Source: an uncultured Sphingomonadaceae bacterium (GTDB lineage Bacteria > Pseudomonadota > Alphaproteobacteria > Sphingomonadales > Sphingomonadaceae). Taken from it: a stretch of 64,000 bases of DNA. Positions 18,563 through 26,547 of this stretch are shown in pieces. A model generated the notes under the pieces. It did not search any database, was not told the origin of the DNA, and saw only the letters and a program-made list of their open reading frames with translations. How positions within the stretch are numbered: the stretch's first letter is position 1; each line of letters opens with the position of its first letter. The stretch lies in NCBI GenBank assembly GCA_947497455.1, contig CANMGU010000001.1, forward strand, positions 310,001 through 374,000, read 5' to 3'. A program made the position numbers and the translations under genes.

Positions 18563-21466
18563 ATGCGACAGACGTTTCGGTTGCAATTTCCCTCTGCTCT
18601 GTTTGCGGTCTTTATATTATTGGCGACAATGCCAGCAATGGCCAGCAGCGAAGGCCACCAGGGCGGTTTCGCGCATGATGGTAGTGATCTGGAACCAGAT
18701 TCGCGCGTTGTCTACGGTACGCTCGAAAACGGTCTGCGCTATGCAGTGATGAAGAACAGCACGCCAACTGGTGTCGCAGCGCTGCGAATGCGAGTGGCTA
18801 CAGGGTCATTAAATGAGACTGAAAAGCAGAGAGGTATTGCGCATTTTCTTGAGCATATGGCGTTCAACGGATCGAAAAATGTTGCCGAAGGTGAGATGAT
18901 AAAACGCCTTGAACGCTATGGTTTGTCCTTTGGGGCAGACACCAATGCGAGCACCGGTTTCAGTCAGACCATTTATAAGTTGAACTTGCCATCTGTAGGC
19001 GAGGAGATTTTGAACGAAGCCTTTTTCCTGATGCGTGAAACAGCGGAAAATCTCACGCTCGATAAGAAAGCTATTGAGCGCGAGCGCGGTGTGATCGCAT
19101 CGGAGAAACGCAGCCGGGATTCAGTTAACTTCCAGGCTCTGGTGGCCAATTTGGGTTTCCTGACCGAAGGCAGTGGTCTGGTTGATCGCTTGCCAATTGG
19201 CACGGACGAAACCATTGCCAGCATGCCGCGTTCGGAATTTGTGAAATATTACCGCGCCCACTATCGACCAGACAATACGTTCATCGCTTTTATCGGAGAT
19301 ATAGAGACGGATCTGGCGGTCAAGAAGATCAAAGCCTATTTTGGCAATTGGCGTCCCGCCTCCTCGCCTGCACCGGCTGCAGAAATACCGCCGATCAGTA
19401 TCGTTCCAGGCAGGATCGGCTATCATCAGAATGACGGAATCTTGACCATTGTCTCATTGGGTATTCTTCATCCCTATGAGCAACGTCCTGATAATCTGGC
19501 GCGTCGTAAAGAGGGCTTTTTGCGCGCATTGGGAGCACAGATTGTCAATCGCCGGCTGGACCGGAAAGTGGATGCTGGTGATGCCCCCTATCTTGATGCG
19601 TCAGTTATTCGCTTTGCGCCAGAAGACAAGGTGGACGCGTGGATTATCCGTATGCGAAGCGATCCGGAAAACTGGCGCGAAGCACTAGCTGGAGGAGACC
19701 AGGAGATCCGACGCGCCTTTACCTACGGCTTTTCCCAGACAGAGTTGGACGAAGCGCTGGCGCGGTGGCGCAAAAGACTGCAGGTGGCCGTGGATCGCAA
19801 GGATACGCGAAAGACCTATGCAGGGCTGGAATATAATTATGCAAAGGAGTTGGTGGACAGCTTTGCCAACGAGCGTGTTTTCACAGCGCCCGAGACTGAT
19901 CTCGAGCGGTTCGAGAAATTTGCGGCTGAAATATCACTGGCTGATGTCGAGCGGGTTTTTCGTGAACGTTGGACGGGAATTGAAAAGCCATTTGTCTATC
20001 TCGCGACCGATCAAAAGTTGGGCAGTCCCGAAGCGGAGATAGGCGCTGCGCTTACGGCGTCCCGTAAAATCGCGGTTTCGCCGTTGGAAAGCGAGCAAGG
20101 GAAGAAATTTGCCTATACCAATTTCGGCAAGTCCGGTCTGGTGAAGAGGGAGGCATATCTGCCCGATGCCGATGCCTATACGGTGACATTTGCCAACAAT
20201 GTGCGGCTGAATTTCAAACAAACGGATTTTGACAGCGATACCATTGGCGTCCGCGTGCGCGTTGGCAGCGGATTTATTTCCATGCCGCAGAAAGACGAAA
20301 GCTTGCGACGGCTGGCTGAAAACCTGCTGAATGGCAGTGGCGTGGAAGGATATAGTGCGGATGAGTTGCGGACGCTTTTTGCAGGAAAACGTGTCGGCAC
20401 CAGAGTGCGCCTGCGTCCTAATAATGATGCGCTAGAAATTGTCGGAGGGACGAACCGTGAAAACCTTCCGGATCAGCTTAACTTGATGACCGCTCATGTC
20501 ATTGCTCCTGCTTATCGCAAACAAACCGTCAGACGCTATCACGACAAGATAAAAGCATGGTACCCAACCCATGATGCGACGCCCCTTAGAGTAGCGGACA
20601 AGGAATTGCCCCGCATGATCCGTTCAGGTGACCGTCGCTATGGCTATGATAGCCTCGAAAGCTTTCTGTCACCGGAAATTGCGGATGTACGCGACTGGAT
20701 GGACCCGCAGCTGGAAAATGGCTTGATCGAAATTACAATCGTCGGCGACGTCGATCGGGCCACCGCCATTGCGGAGGTTGCGCGAACATTCGGGGCGCTG
20801 CGAAAAAGAGCGGACAGCAAGGATGCGTTCCTAGATATGCGCAAGCTTGCATTCCCAGCTCAACCAGCGGAGCCATTCACATATTACCATAAGGGGAATC
20901 AAGATCAGGCGGTTGTCAGGATCTATTGGCCTGCACCTAAAGCGTCCGATCCTGCCAATATATTCAAAATGCAGGTGTTGCGCAGCGTATTCCGCAATCA
21001 GCTAACCGCTGTTCTTCGCGAAGAGATGGCCGCAACCTATTCGCCAGGCGCCGGTCTGTTCGCCAATGATCTGTTTGAAGACTATGGCTATATATTTGCC
21101 AGCGTGACCGCAGCACCAGAAAATGTCGATGCTGTGCATCAGGCTATACTGACCGTTGGAAAGGGGCTTGCTGATGGAGCAATTGATCAGGATATTTTCG
21201 GTCGGGCCCTCAAACCCATAATGGACGACATTAACAGCACGCTGGAAAATAACGGCTATTGGCTAAATATATTGGGCGATGCGCAGACAGATGCTACCGG
21301 GTTGGTGAGACATCGGCTGCGTGAAAATATTCTGCGGAACATGACGGTCGAGGATATCAAGCTACTGGCGGCACAGATATTTGATACACAGGTTGCGGTG
21401 ACTGCCTATGTTCTGCCGGCTCTTTCTGAAGAGGCACAATCTGATCCTGTCCAGGTTGGCGGATGA
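18563..21466 (+). CDS. M16 (insulinase-type) zinc metalloprotease, exported
   Basis: A 967-residue protein with a signal peptide ending near MPAMASSEG, so periplasmic. The inverted zinc motif HxxEH is seen in RGIAHFLEHMAFNGS (about residue 99), with the distal Glu expected in the ERERGVIASEKRSR region. Two M16 core/inactive repeats follow (about 50-260 and 220-480; 530-740 and 700-940), the single-chain PqqL/pitrilysin-like arrangement. GGAGA lies 7 bases before the ATG at 18563; an ATG 36 bases upstream lacks a site. The substrate is unknown; related proteins degrade small peptides imported or released in the periplasm. Confidence 0.93.
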   Translation: MRQTFRLQFPSALFAVFILLATMPAMASSEGHQGGFAHDGSDLEPDSRVVYGTLENGLRYAVMKNSTPTGVAALRMRVATGSLNETEKQRGIAHFLEHMAFNGSKNVAEGEMIKRLERYGLSFGADTNASTGFSQTIYKLNLPSVGEEILNEAFFLMRETAENLTLDKKAIERERGVIASEKRSRDSVNFQALVANLGFLTEGSGLVDRLPIGTDETIASMPRSEFVKYYRAHYRPDNTFIAFIGDIETDLAVKKIKAYFGNWRPASSPAPAAEIPPISIVPGRIGYHQNDGILTIVSLGILHPYEQRPDNLARRKEGFLRALGAQIVNRRLDRKVDAGDAPYLDASVIRFAPEDKVDAWIIRMRSDPENWREALAGGDQEIRRAFTYGFSQTELDEALARWRKRLQVAVDRKDTRKTYAGLEYNYAKELVDSFANERVFTAPETDLERFEKFAAEISLADVERVFRERWTGIEKPFVYLATDQKLGSPEAEIGAALTASRKIAVSPLESEQGKKFAYTNFGKSGLVKREAYLPDADAYTVTFANNVRLNFKQTDFDSDTIGVRVRVGSGFISMPQKDESLRRLAENLLNGSGVEGYSADELRTLFAGKRVGTRVRLRPNNDALEIVGGTNRENLPDQLNLMTAHVIAPAYRKQTVRRYHDKIKAWYPTHDATPLRVADKELPRMIRSGDRRYGYDSLESFLSPEIADVRDWMDPQLENGLIEITIVGDVDRATAIAEVARTFGALRKRADSKDAFLDMRKLAFPAQPAEPFTYYHKGNQDQAVVRIYWPAPKASDPANIFKMQVLRSVFRNQLTAVLREEMAATYSPGAGLFANDLFEDYGYIFASVTAAPENVDAVHQAILTVGKGLADGAIDQDIFGRALKPIMDDINSTLENNGYWLNILGDAQTDATGLVRHRLRENILRNMTVEDIKLLAAQIFDTQVAVTAYVLPALSEEAQSDPVQVGG

Positions 21467-21567
21467 CACTGGGCTTTCGTTTCGCCCGTGCTTCGCACCT
21501 CGGTTAGTCTGATCAACCCGGCCAATTCCAGATCCCGTCCGCTCCTTCCGTCCATTTTGGGCGGTTT

Positions 21568-22476
21568 TCAGCTTTTTGTTCTGGGGCGAGCCTGACGATA
21601 AGAGCCCAGCAAGCGCACACTGTTGCAGTGGAAGTGCAGCTCCTCCAACGCGCGATCGACTGCTGGATCGCCTGGTGCCCCTTCGATATCGGCATAGAAT
21701 TTCGATGCCGAAAAACTGCTGCCTTCCTGGTAGCTTTCCAGCTTCGTCATATTCACACCATTTGTGGCGAAGCCGCCCATCGCTTTGTATAGGGCAGCGG
21801 GGATATTCTTAACCTCGAATATGAAGGTCGTCATGGCTCTATAGTCATGAGCGCCATTGGATTGAGGCGTCACCGCTTCTGGTGCGAGCAGAACGAAGCG
21901 GGTCATGTTATGATCTTCGTCCTCAATCGCATCGGCAATCGGTTTCAGGCCATAAATCTGAGCCGCGAGCGGGGGCGCAATGGCTGCTGCGCTATGATCG
22001 TCATGTTGCGCGACATAGGCGGCAGCAGCAGCTGTATCGGCATAAGCGACCGGAATAATGTCATGGGTGCGCAGATAATGGCGGCACTGGCCAAGCGCTT
22101 GCGGGTGGCTCATTGCAGTTTTGATGTTGGCATCGGCAGATTTCGCCATCAAACAGTGGCGTATCGGCATGAAATGTTCAGCGACAATATGCAGGCCCGA
22201 TTCGGGAAGCAGAAAATGGATGTCGGCGACGCGCCCGTGCAGGCTGTTTTCAATGGGGATGATTGCAGACCCGGCGGTGCCGAGTTTTACCGCATCCAGT
22301 GCGTCTTCGAACGAAAAACACGGCAGTGTGAGACAGTCCGGGGCATATTCCATTGCTGCAAGATGAGAATTTGCGCCAGGGGCTCCCTGAAACGCAATGG
22401 CTTGGGATGGCTGCTGTGCAGCGGTTTCGGTCATTTTTTTGACCATTCCCAACGCGTTTTCGGGAAAGCTGTTCAT
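21568..22476 (-). CDS. pheA: Prephenate dehydratase
   Basis: A monofunctional prephenate dehydratase, converting prephenate to phenylpyruvate in phenylalanine synthesis (302 aa as drawn). The N-terminal catalytic domain has AFQGAPGANSHLAAMEY, the IPIENSLHGRVADIHFLL motif and the active-site Thr in DEDHNMTRFVLL. A C-terminal ACT domain (about residues 208-285, TTFIFEVKNIPAALYKAMGG; NMTKLESYQEGSSFSASKFY with the ESR-like ESY) is the phenylalanine feedback site. No chorismate mutase domain is fused. The start could be the ATG at 22476 or internal Met residues 11 or 14. It is divergent from the cytochrome c gene with a 256-bp spacer. Confidence 0.95.
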   Translation of the reverse strand: MNSFPENALGMVKKMTETAAQQPSQAIAFQGAPGANSHLAAMEYAPDCLTLPCFSFEDALDAVKLGTAGSAIIPIENSLHGRVADIHFLLPESGLHIVAEHFMPIRHCLMAKSADANIKTAMSHPQALGQCRHYLRTHDIIPVAYADTAAAAAYVAQHDDHSAAAIAPPLAAQIYGLKPIADAIEDEDHNMTRFVLLAPEAVTPQSNGAHDYRAMTTFIFEVKNIPAALYKAMGGFATNGVNMTKLESYQEGSSFSASKFYADIEGAPGDPAVDRALEELHFHCNSVRLLGSYRQARPRTKS

Positions 22477-22732
22477 AATATTCTCTGTTCCTGTTCTTTC
22501 AGCTCATGACTGTTTGGCACGCGATTGCCGTACAAATCCCTGCTACGCAAGACCTGAAAAGAAAATAGCGAAGCTGGCGCAATATTATTAGGGGTTGCTA
22601 CCATATCAGTTGGGACAAGATTAGTGAGCGGCAGGGCAATTGAGGTCTTGCTTTGAACGGACGCTCTTATTAGAGAAAGCCCCAAAGTTTCGGCGGGGTG
22701 ATCCTGCCCGTCATTCAGGGATTTGACACGAG

Positions 22733-23371
22733 ATGGACAATAACAACACCATTGCTGGCTGGGTATTAGCTGGCGGAATCGCGGCTCTCGGCTTTTCGAT
22801 CCTCAGCGGAAAATATTTCCACGCGGACAAAAACGAGCGCCCTGAAACCATGGGCTATGTGATTGAAGGTGTCGAATCATCTGACGGTGGCAAGGAAGAA
22901 ATGCCGATGAGCATGATGCTGGCGAAGTCCGACGTTGCGGCTGGTGAAGCGGTGTTCAAGAAATGTATCGCCTGCCACACGATCAATGAAGGCGGCGCCA
23001 ATGGTATCGGCCCCAACCTCTATAACTCGCTTGGCAAGCCGCATGGCAATGTCGCTGGTTTTGCCTATAGTGATGCTCTGTCGTCCGTTGCGGGCAACTG
23101 GAATTTTGATAATATGAATGCATGGCTGATTTCACCACGGAAATATGCGCCCGGCACAAAAATGACCTTTGCCGGCCTCAGCAAGCCTGAAGACCGTGCC
23201 AATGTTATTGCTTATATGAATGCGCAGGGATCAAACTTGCCATTTCCTGAGCCGCCAGCGGAAGAAGCACCCGCAGAGGGCGAAGCTGTCGCTGAAGCAG
23301 AGGCCGATGCTGCTGCCACCGAAGTTGCAGAAGAAACTGTTGCAGCAGACGAAGCGGCTGCGGCAGAATAA
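22733..23371 (+). CDS. Membrane-anchored class I cytochrome c
   Basis: A 212-residue protein. An N-terminal hydrophobic segment (residues 7-25, IAGWVLAGGIAALGFSIL) serves as uncleaved anchor. The c-type domain (about 63-165) has heme motif CIACHT and the distal Met ligand in APGTKMTFAGL; it resembles CycM/cytochrome c552, which passes electrons from the bc1 complex to terminal oxidase. The last 45 residues are almost only Ala, Glu, Pro and Val (PPAEEAPAEGEAVAEAEAD...), a flexible acidic periplasmic tail unusual for CycM. It is divergent from pheA and followed by a hairpin before the convergent LOG gene. Confidence 0.9.
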   Translation: MDNNNTIAGWVLAGGIAALGFSILSGKYFHADKNERPETMGYVIEGVESSDGGKEEMPMSMMLAKSDVAAGEAVFKKCIACHTINEGGANGIGPNLYNSLGKPHGNVAGFAYSDALSSVAGNWNFDNMNAWLISPRKYAPGTKMTFAGLSKPEDRANVIAYMNAQGSNLPFPEPPAEEAPAEGEAVAEAEADAAATEVAEETVAADEAAAAE

Positions 23372-23376
23372 AGTCT

Positions 23377-23415
23377 CGACAGATTAATTGCGGCTTAGCC
23401 GGTTAATCGCTGTCG
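23377..23415. terminator. Hairpin between convergent genes, possible bidirectional terminator
   Basis: CGACAG (23377-23382) pairs with CTGTCG (23410-23415), with inner pairing ATTAAT/GTTAAT and CGGCT/AGCCG. It fills the 48-bp gap between the convergent cytochrome c and LOG-family genes. There is no clear U tract on either strand. Confidence 0.5.
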
Positions 23416-23419
23416 GCGC

Positions 23420-24289
23420 TTAACCGCAGTCCAGTCCGTAGAACTCCTGGATAATGGCCCAGGCTTCATCCGCAGTTTCAACAAATTGGAACAGGTCGAG
23501 ATCTTTGGCGCTAATCGTGCCTTCTTCGGCCAAGGCGTCAAAATTTATCACGCGATGCCAGAAATCCTTGCCGAACAGGATGATCGGAAGCGGTTCCATC
23601 TTGCCGGTCTGAACCAGCGTCAGCAGTTCAAAAAACTCGTCAAACGTGCCGAAGCCGCCCGGGAATACTGCAACCGCTCTGGCGCGTAGCAGGAAGTGCA
23701 TCTTGCGCAGCGCGAAATAATGAAACTGGAAACTGAGAGACGGGGTTACATATTCATTCGGTGCCTGCTCGTGCGGTAGGACGATGTTGAGGCCGATTGA
23801 TTCTTTGCCCGCATCGGTTGCACCGCGATTGGCCGCTTCCATGATGGAGGGGCCGCCGCCGGAGCAGACAACAAAGTCACGCTTGCCATTTTCGGTAATT
23901 CCGCAATCGCTGGCTATTTGGCCCAATTTGCGGGCTTCATCGTAATATTTGGATTTTTCTTTCAGCCGCTGGGCGGTCTTCAAAGAGGCTTCGTCGGTGG
24001 CTGCCTCGACGAGTGCATCTGCCTTGCTAGGTTCAGGGATGCGCGCTGAGCCATACATGACCAGCGTCGAGCCAATGCCCGCCTCATCAAGCAACATTTC
24101 AGGTTTCAACAGTTCCAGCTGAAACCGAACCGGCCGCAATTCCTCGCGGAGCAGGAAGTCATTATCCTGAAACGCTAGCGTATAGGCTGGGTCTTCGGTC
24201 TGGGGGGTGCTGAGAGCCTGTTGTTTGGCAAAATCTGCTTCTTGTTTTGCACGATAGAAGCGGCGGTCGTGTAAATCTTTATTTGTCAT
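23420..24289 (-). CDS. LOG-family protein (TIGR00730, cytokinin-activating phosphoribohydrolase type)
   Basis: A 289-residue protein with the LOG Rossmann-like fold. VVCSGGGPSIMEAANRGA and the signature PGGFGTFDEFFELLTLVQTGK (about residue 210) are both intact, including the catalytic Arg/Glu region. Family members release the base from 5'-monophosphate nucleosides (AMP or cytokinin ribotides). The N-terminal 100 residues are longer than in plant LOG proteins and match the large bacterial subfamily. It is followed on the same strand after 66 bp by no gene start; the extensin-type gene upstream is separately transcribed. Confidence 0.9.
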   Translation of the reverse strand: MTNKDLHDRRFYRAKQEADFAKQQALSTPQTEDPAYTLAFQDNDFLLREELRPVRFQLELLKPEMLLDEAGIGSTLVMYGSARIPEPSKADALVEAATDEASLKTAQRLKEKSKYYDEARKLGQIASDCGITENGKRDFVVCSGGGPSIMEAANRGATDAGKESIGLNIVLPHEQAPNEYVTPSLSFQFHYFALRKMHFLLRARAVAVFPGGFGTFDEFFELLTLVQTGKMEPLPIILFGKDFWHRVINFDALAEEGTISAKDLDLFQFVETADEAWAIIQEFYGLDCG

Positions 24290-24355
24290 GGCTCTGCCCT
24301 AGAGCATAGCAATGTGACTTGCCAATGAACTTAATGGTTTATCGAAAAAATCATT

Positions 24356-25018
24356 CTAGCGGCAATAACCGTTGCCACCCATGTCGAAATGGAAATGATC
24401 GGAATGCGCGGCATTGAAATCGGGGCTGAGTACGGTCCCGAAACGCCTACAGGCGCTTTTGTGGATCGCCCGCAAGAATTTCTTCTCCTGCCGTCCATTG
24501 TTCCAGTTTTTGGTGAGTGTAATGCGCCGCCCATCGGCCAAAACAAAGCCAGACACATCGATCGCATTGGCGCGGCCATGTTCGGACAGGCGATTGGATC
24601 CGGCGACACGACGGCAACTATAGCTGCCCATGGTCTCAATTCTCACCAGTTCGCTTCCCAGATATTGGCGCGCGGCACGTCTGACAGCATATTCTGTCCA
24701 TGCGGCAAACTTGTTGGCCAGCTCGCATCTCACCGGACCCAGGTTTGAAATCTCTGTACGGCGACCAACATCGAGCATTGTGATCGCATCTATCTGGCTA
24801 CAACCGCCCGAGAAATTCTGATTGGGCAGAGGAGAAAAACGGACACCAGCGTTGCGCAACTCCCCGAAACATTGCCGAGCGCTGGGACTCGGATCAATTT
24901 TGACGCCACTGGATGGCCGTTTACTGTCGGGTATCCCGCAGGCACCCAGCGCCAATGACAGAAATCCCAAAATCAAAAAGTTGCGCGTAACTGGCGCTTT
25001 TACACATGGTTTTTTCAT
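24356..25018 (-). CDS. Extensin-family lipoprotein
   Basis: A 220-residue protein starting MKKPCVKAPVTRNFL. A lipobox LGACG predicts a lipid-modified Cys near residue 28. The extensin-like C-terminal domain (about 45-220) carries MGSYSCRRVAGSNRLSEH, HGRANAIDVSGF and SDHFHFDMGGNGYCR. SxHxxAxAxD and HxH motifs suggest a D-Ala-D-Ala carboxypeptidase/VanY-like metal site (H-D-H), by analogy with the M15 fold. The frame continues 149 codons upstream but into the divergent serC leader, so I place the start at 25018. Cell-wall processing is inferred. Confidence 0.88.
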   Translation of the reverse strand: MKKPCVKAPVTRNFLILGFLSLALGACGIPDSKRPSSGVKIDPSPSARQCFGELRNAGVRFSPLPNQNFSGGCSQIDAITMLDVGRRTEISNLGPVRCELANKFAAWTEYAVRRAARQYLGSELVRIETMGSYSCRRVAGSNRLSEHGRANAIDVSGFVLADGRRITLTKNWNNGRQEKKFLRAIHKSACRRFGTVLSPDFNAAHSDHFHFDMGGNGYCR

Positions 25019-25213
25019 ATAAACTGCTTGACGAAGCGATCCTAAATCAGAGCTGAAGATTGGGATGTATACCTGTTTTTCAGCCAAATAGGATGGTCTT
25101 TGCGACAAATGGAATTTTTCTTTTCCGGTACGCGAGTCGCATGCTCTCAAAAAAAGCGGCATTGATAGAGACTTGGATATTGTCGCTTGACTTGCTGCGC
25201 TGCAACAACCATT

Positions 25214-25264
25214 GCGGCGACGGGCCACGCGGTCCCAACGCCGCGCGAGCTCTCTGTAAGGAGA
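25214..25264 (+). promoter_or_regulatory. serC leader RNA structure with sequestered ribosome binding site
   Basis: GCGGCG (25214-25219) pairs with CGCCGC (25239-25244), enclosing GGGCC/GGTCC (25222-25226 with 25231-25235). A second hairpin, TCTCT-GTAA-GGAGA (25251-25264), has a GNRA tetraloop and contains the AAGGAG ribosome binding site of serC, 8 bases before the ATG. Position and form agree with the serC RNA motif described upstream of alphaproteobacterial serC genes; I did not compare it with a covariance model. Confidence 0.75.
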
Positions 25265-25271
25265 AGCATAC

Positions 25272-26441
25272 ATGACAGATACTACGTTACCGCAACCCGA
25301 GTTGCGTCCAAATTGCCCGAATTTTTCTTCGGGCCCTACCGCCAAATTTCCTGGCTGGTCTCTCGATAAACTCAACACTATTGCCATGGGGCGCTCGCAT
25401 CGTTCTGCGACTGGTAAAGGCCGGCTGAAATATGCCATTGACCTAAGCCGCGAGTTGCTGGGCATTCCCGATGACTATCTGATCGGCATTGTTCCTGCGT
25501 CTGATACCGGCGCGGTTGAACTGGCGATGTGGAACATGCTCGGTGCACGTCCGGTTACGGTTGCTGCTTGGGAAAGCTTCGGCAATGTCTGGATCCAGGA
25601 TGCGGTTAAGCAGCTCAAGCCAGCCGATCTCACCGTCCTGGAAGCCGATTATGGCGAAATTCCAGACCTCACCCAGATCGACAAGGGTGATGATATTGTC
25701 TTCACCTGGAACGGGACGACGTCGGGAGCAAAAATTCCGAATACTGACTGGATTGCTGACGATCGCGATGGTGTGACGATCAATGACGCCACCAGCGCCG
25801 TTTTTGCGCAGCCTATGGACTGGGCGAAGCTCGATGCCACCACCTATAGCTGGCAGAAAGTTATGGGTTCAGAGGCCGGCCACGGCATGCTAATCCTCAG
25901 CCCACGCGCTATTGAACGCATTGAAAGCTACAGCCCAAGCTGGCCGCTGCCCAAAATTTTCCGTGTGAAAAAAGGCGACAAGCTTAATCGTTCTATCTTC
26001 GAAGGCGCGACCATCAACACGCCTTCTTTGCTGGCGACCGAAGACTATATCGCTTCGCTGGAATGGGCCAAATCCATCGGCGGATTGCCAGAGCTGCATG
26101 CTAGGGCAGATCGCAACGCCAAGCTGGTCCATGACTGGATCGAAGCGACACCATGGCTCCGCAATATGGTCAGTGATCCCGCAAAGTGGACGAACACAGG
26201 CGTTTGCATGATGTTCGAGGGTGATTGGTATGATGGTCTAAATGATGATCAGAAAGCCTCTGTGCCCAAGAAGATCGCAGCGATGCTCGAAGAGATGAAC
26301 ATCGGCTATGACTTTAATGGCTATCGCGATGCACCAGCGTCCTTGCGCATCTGGTGCGGTTCGACCGTTGAGGAAGAAGATATTCGCCGCCTGCTGCCCT
26401 GGATTGAATGGGCCTACGCACAGGTTAAAGCCGAGATTTAA
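25272..26441 (+). CDS. serC: Phosphoserine aminotransferase
   Basis: A PLP enzyme (389 aa) that transaminates 3-phosphohydroxypyruvate to phosphoserine in serine synthesis, and can also serve pyridoxal phosphate synthesis. FSSGPTAKFPGWSL is the family's opening; NDATSAVFAQPMDWAKLD and the PLP lysine in TYSWQKVMGSEAGHGML are visible, and the sequence belongs to the alphaproteobacterial SerC subtype. AAGGAG lies 8 bases before the ATG and is built into the leader hairpin, which suggests translational control. serA follows after a 106-bp spacer filled by a paired-hairpin repeat. Confidence 0.96.
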   Translation: MTDTTLPQPELRPNCPNFSSGPTAKFPGWSLDKLNTIAMGRSHRSATGKGRLKYAIDLSRELLGIPDDYLIGIVPASDTGAVELAMWNMLGARPVTVAAWESFGNVWIQDAVKQLKPADLTVLEADYGEIPDLTQIDKGDDIVFTWNGTTSGAKIPNTDWIADDRDGVTINDATSAVFAQPMDWAKLDATTYSWQKVMGSEAGHGMLILSPRAIERIESYSPSWPLPKIFRVKKGDKLNRSIFEGATINTPSLLATEDYIASLEWAKSIGGLPELHARADRNAKLVHDWIEATPWLRNMVSDPAKWTNTGVCMMFEGDWYDGLNDDQKASVPKKIAAMLEEMNIGYDFNGYRDAPASLRIWCGSTVEEEDIRRLLPWIEWAYAQVKAEI

Positions 26442-26448
26442 TTTATCG

Positions 26449-26527
26449 CGTCATTCCAGCAGAAGCTGGAATCTCCTCGCACAATAGCGTCGCAATCATG
26501 GAGATCCCAGCCTTCGCTGGGATGACG
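26449..26527. repeat. Paired-hairpin intergenic repeat, copy 2
   Basis: Arms 26449-26476 (CGTCATTCCAGCAGAAGC...) and 26500-26527 (...CTTCGCTGGGATGACG) are inverted copies of the same unit seen at 919-995. It lies between serC and serA, inside what looks like one transcription unit, and would form a strong RNA hairpin there. Confidence 0.82.
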
Positions 26528-26547
26528 AAAATCAAAAGAGATTTTCT

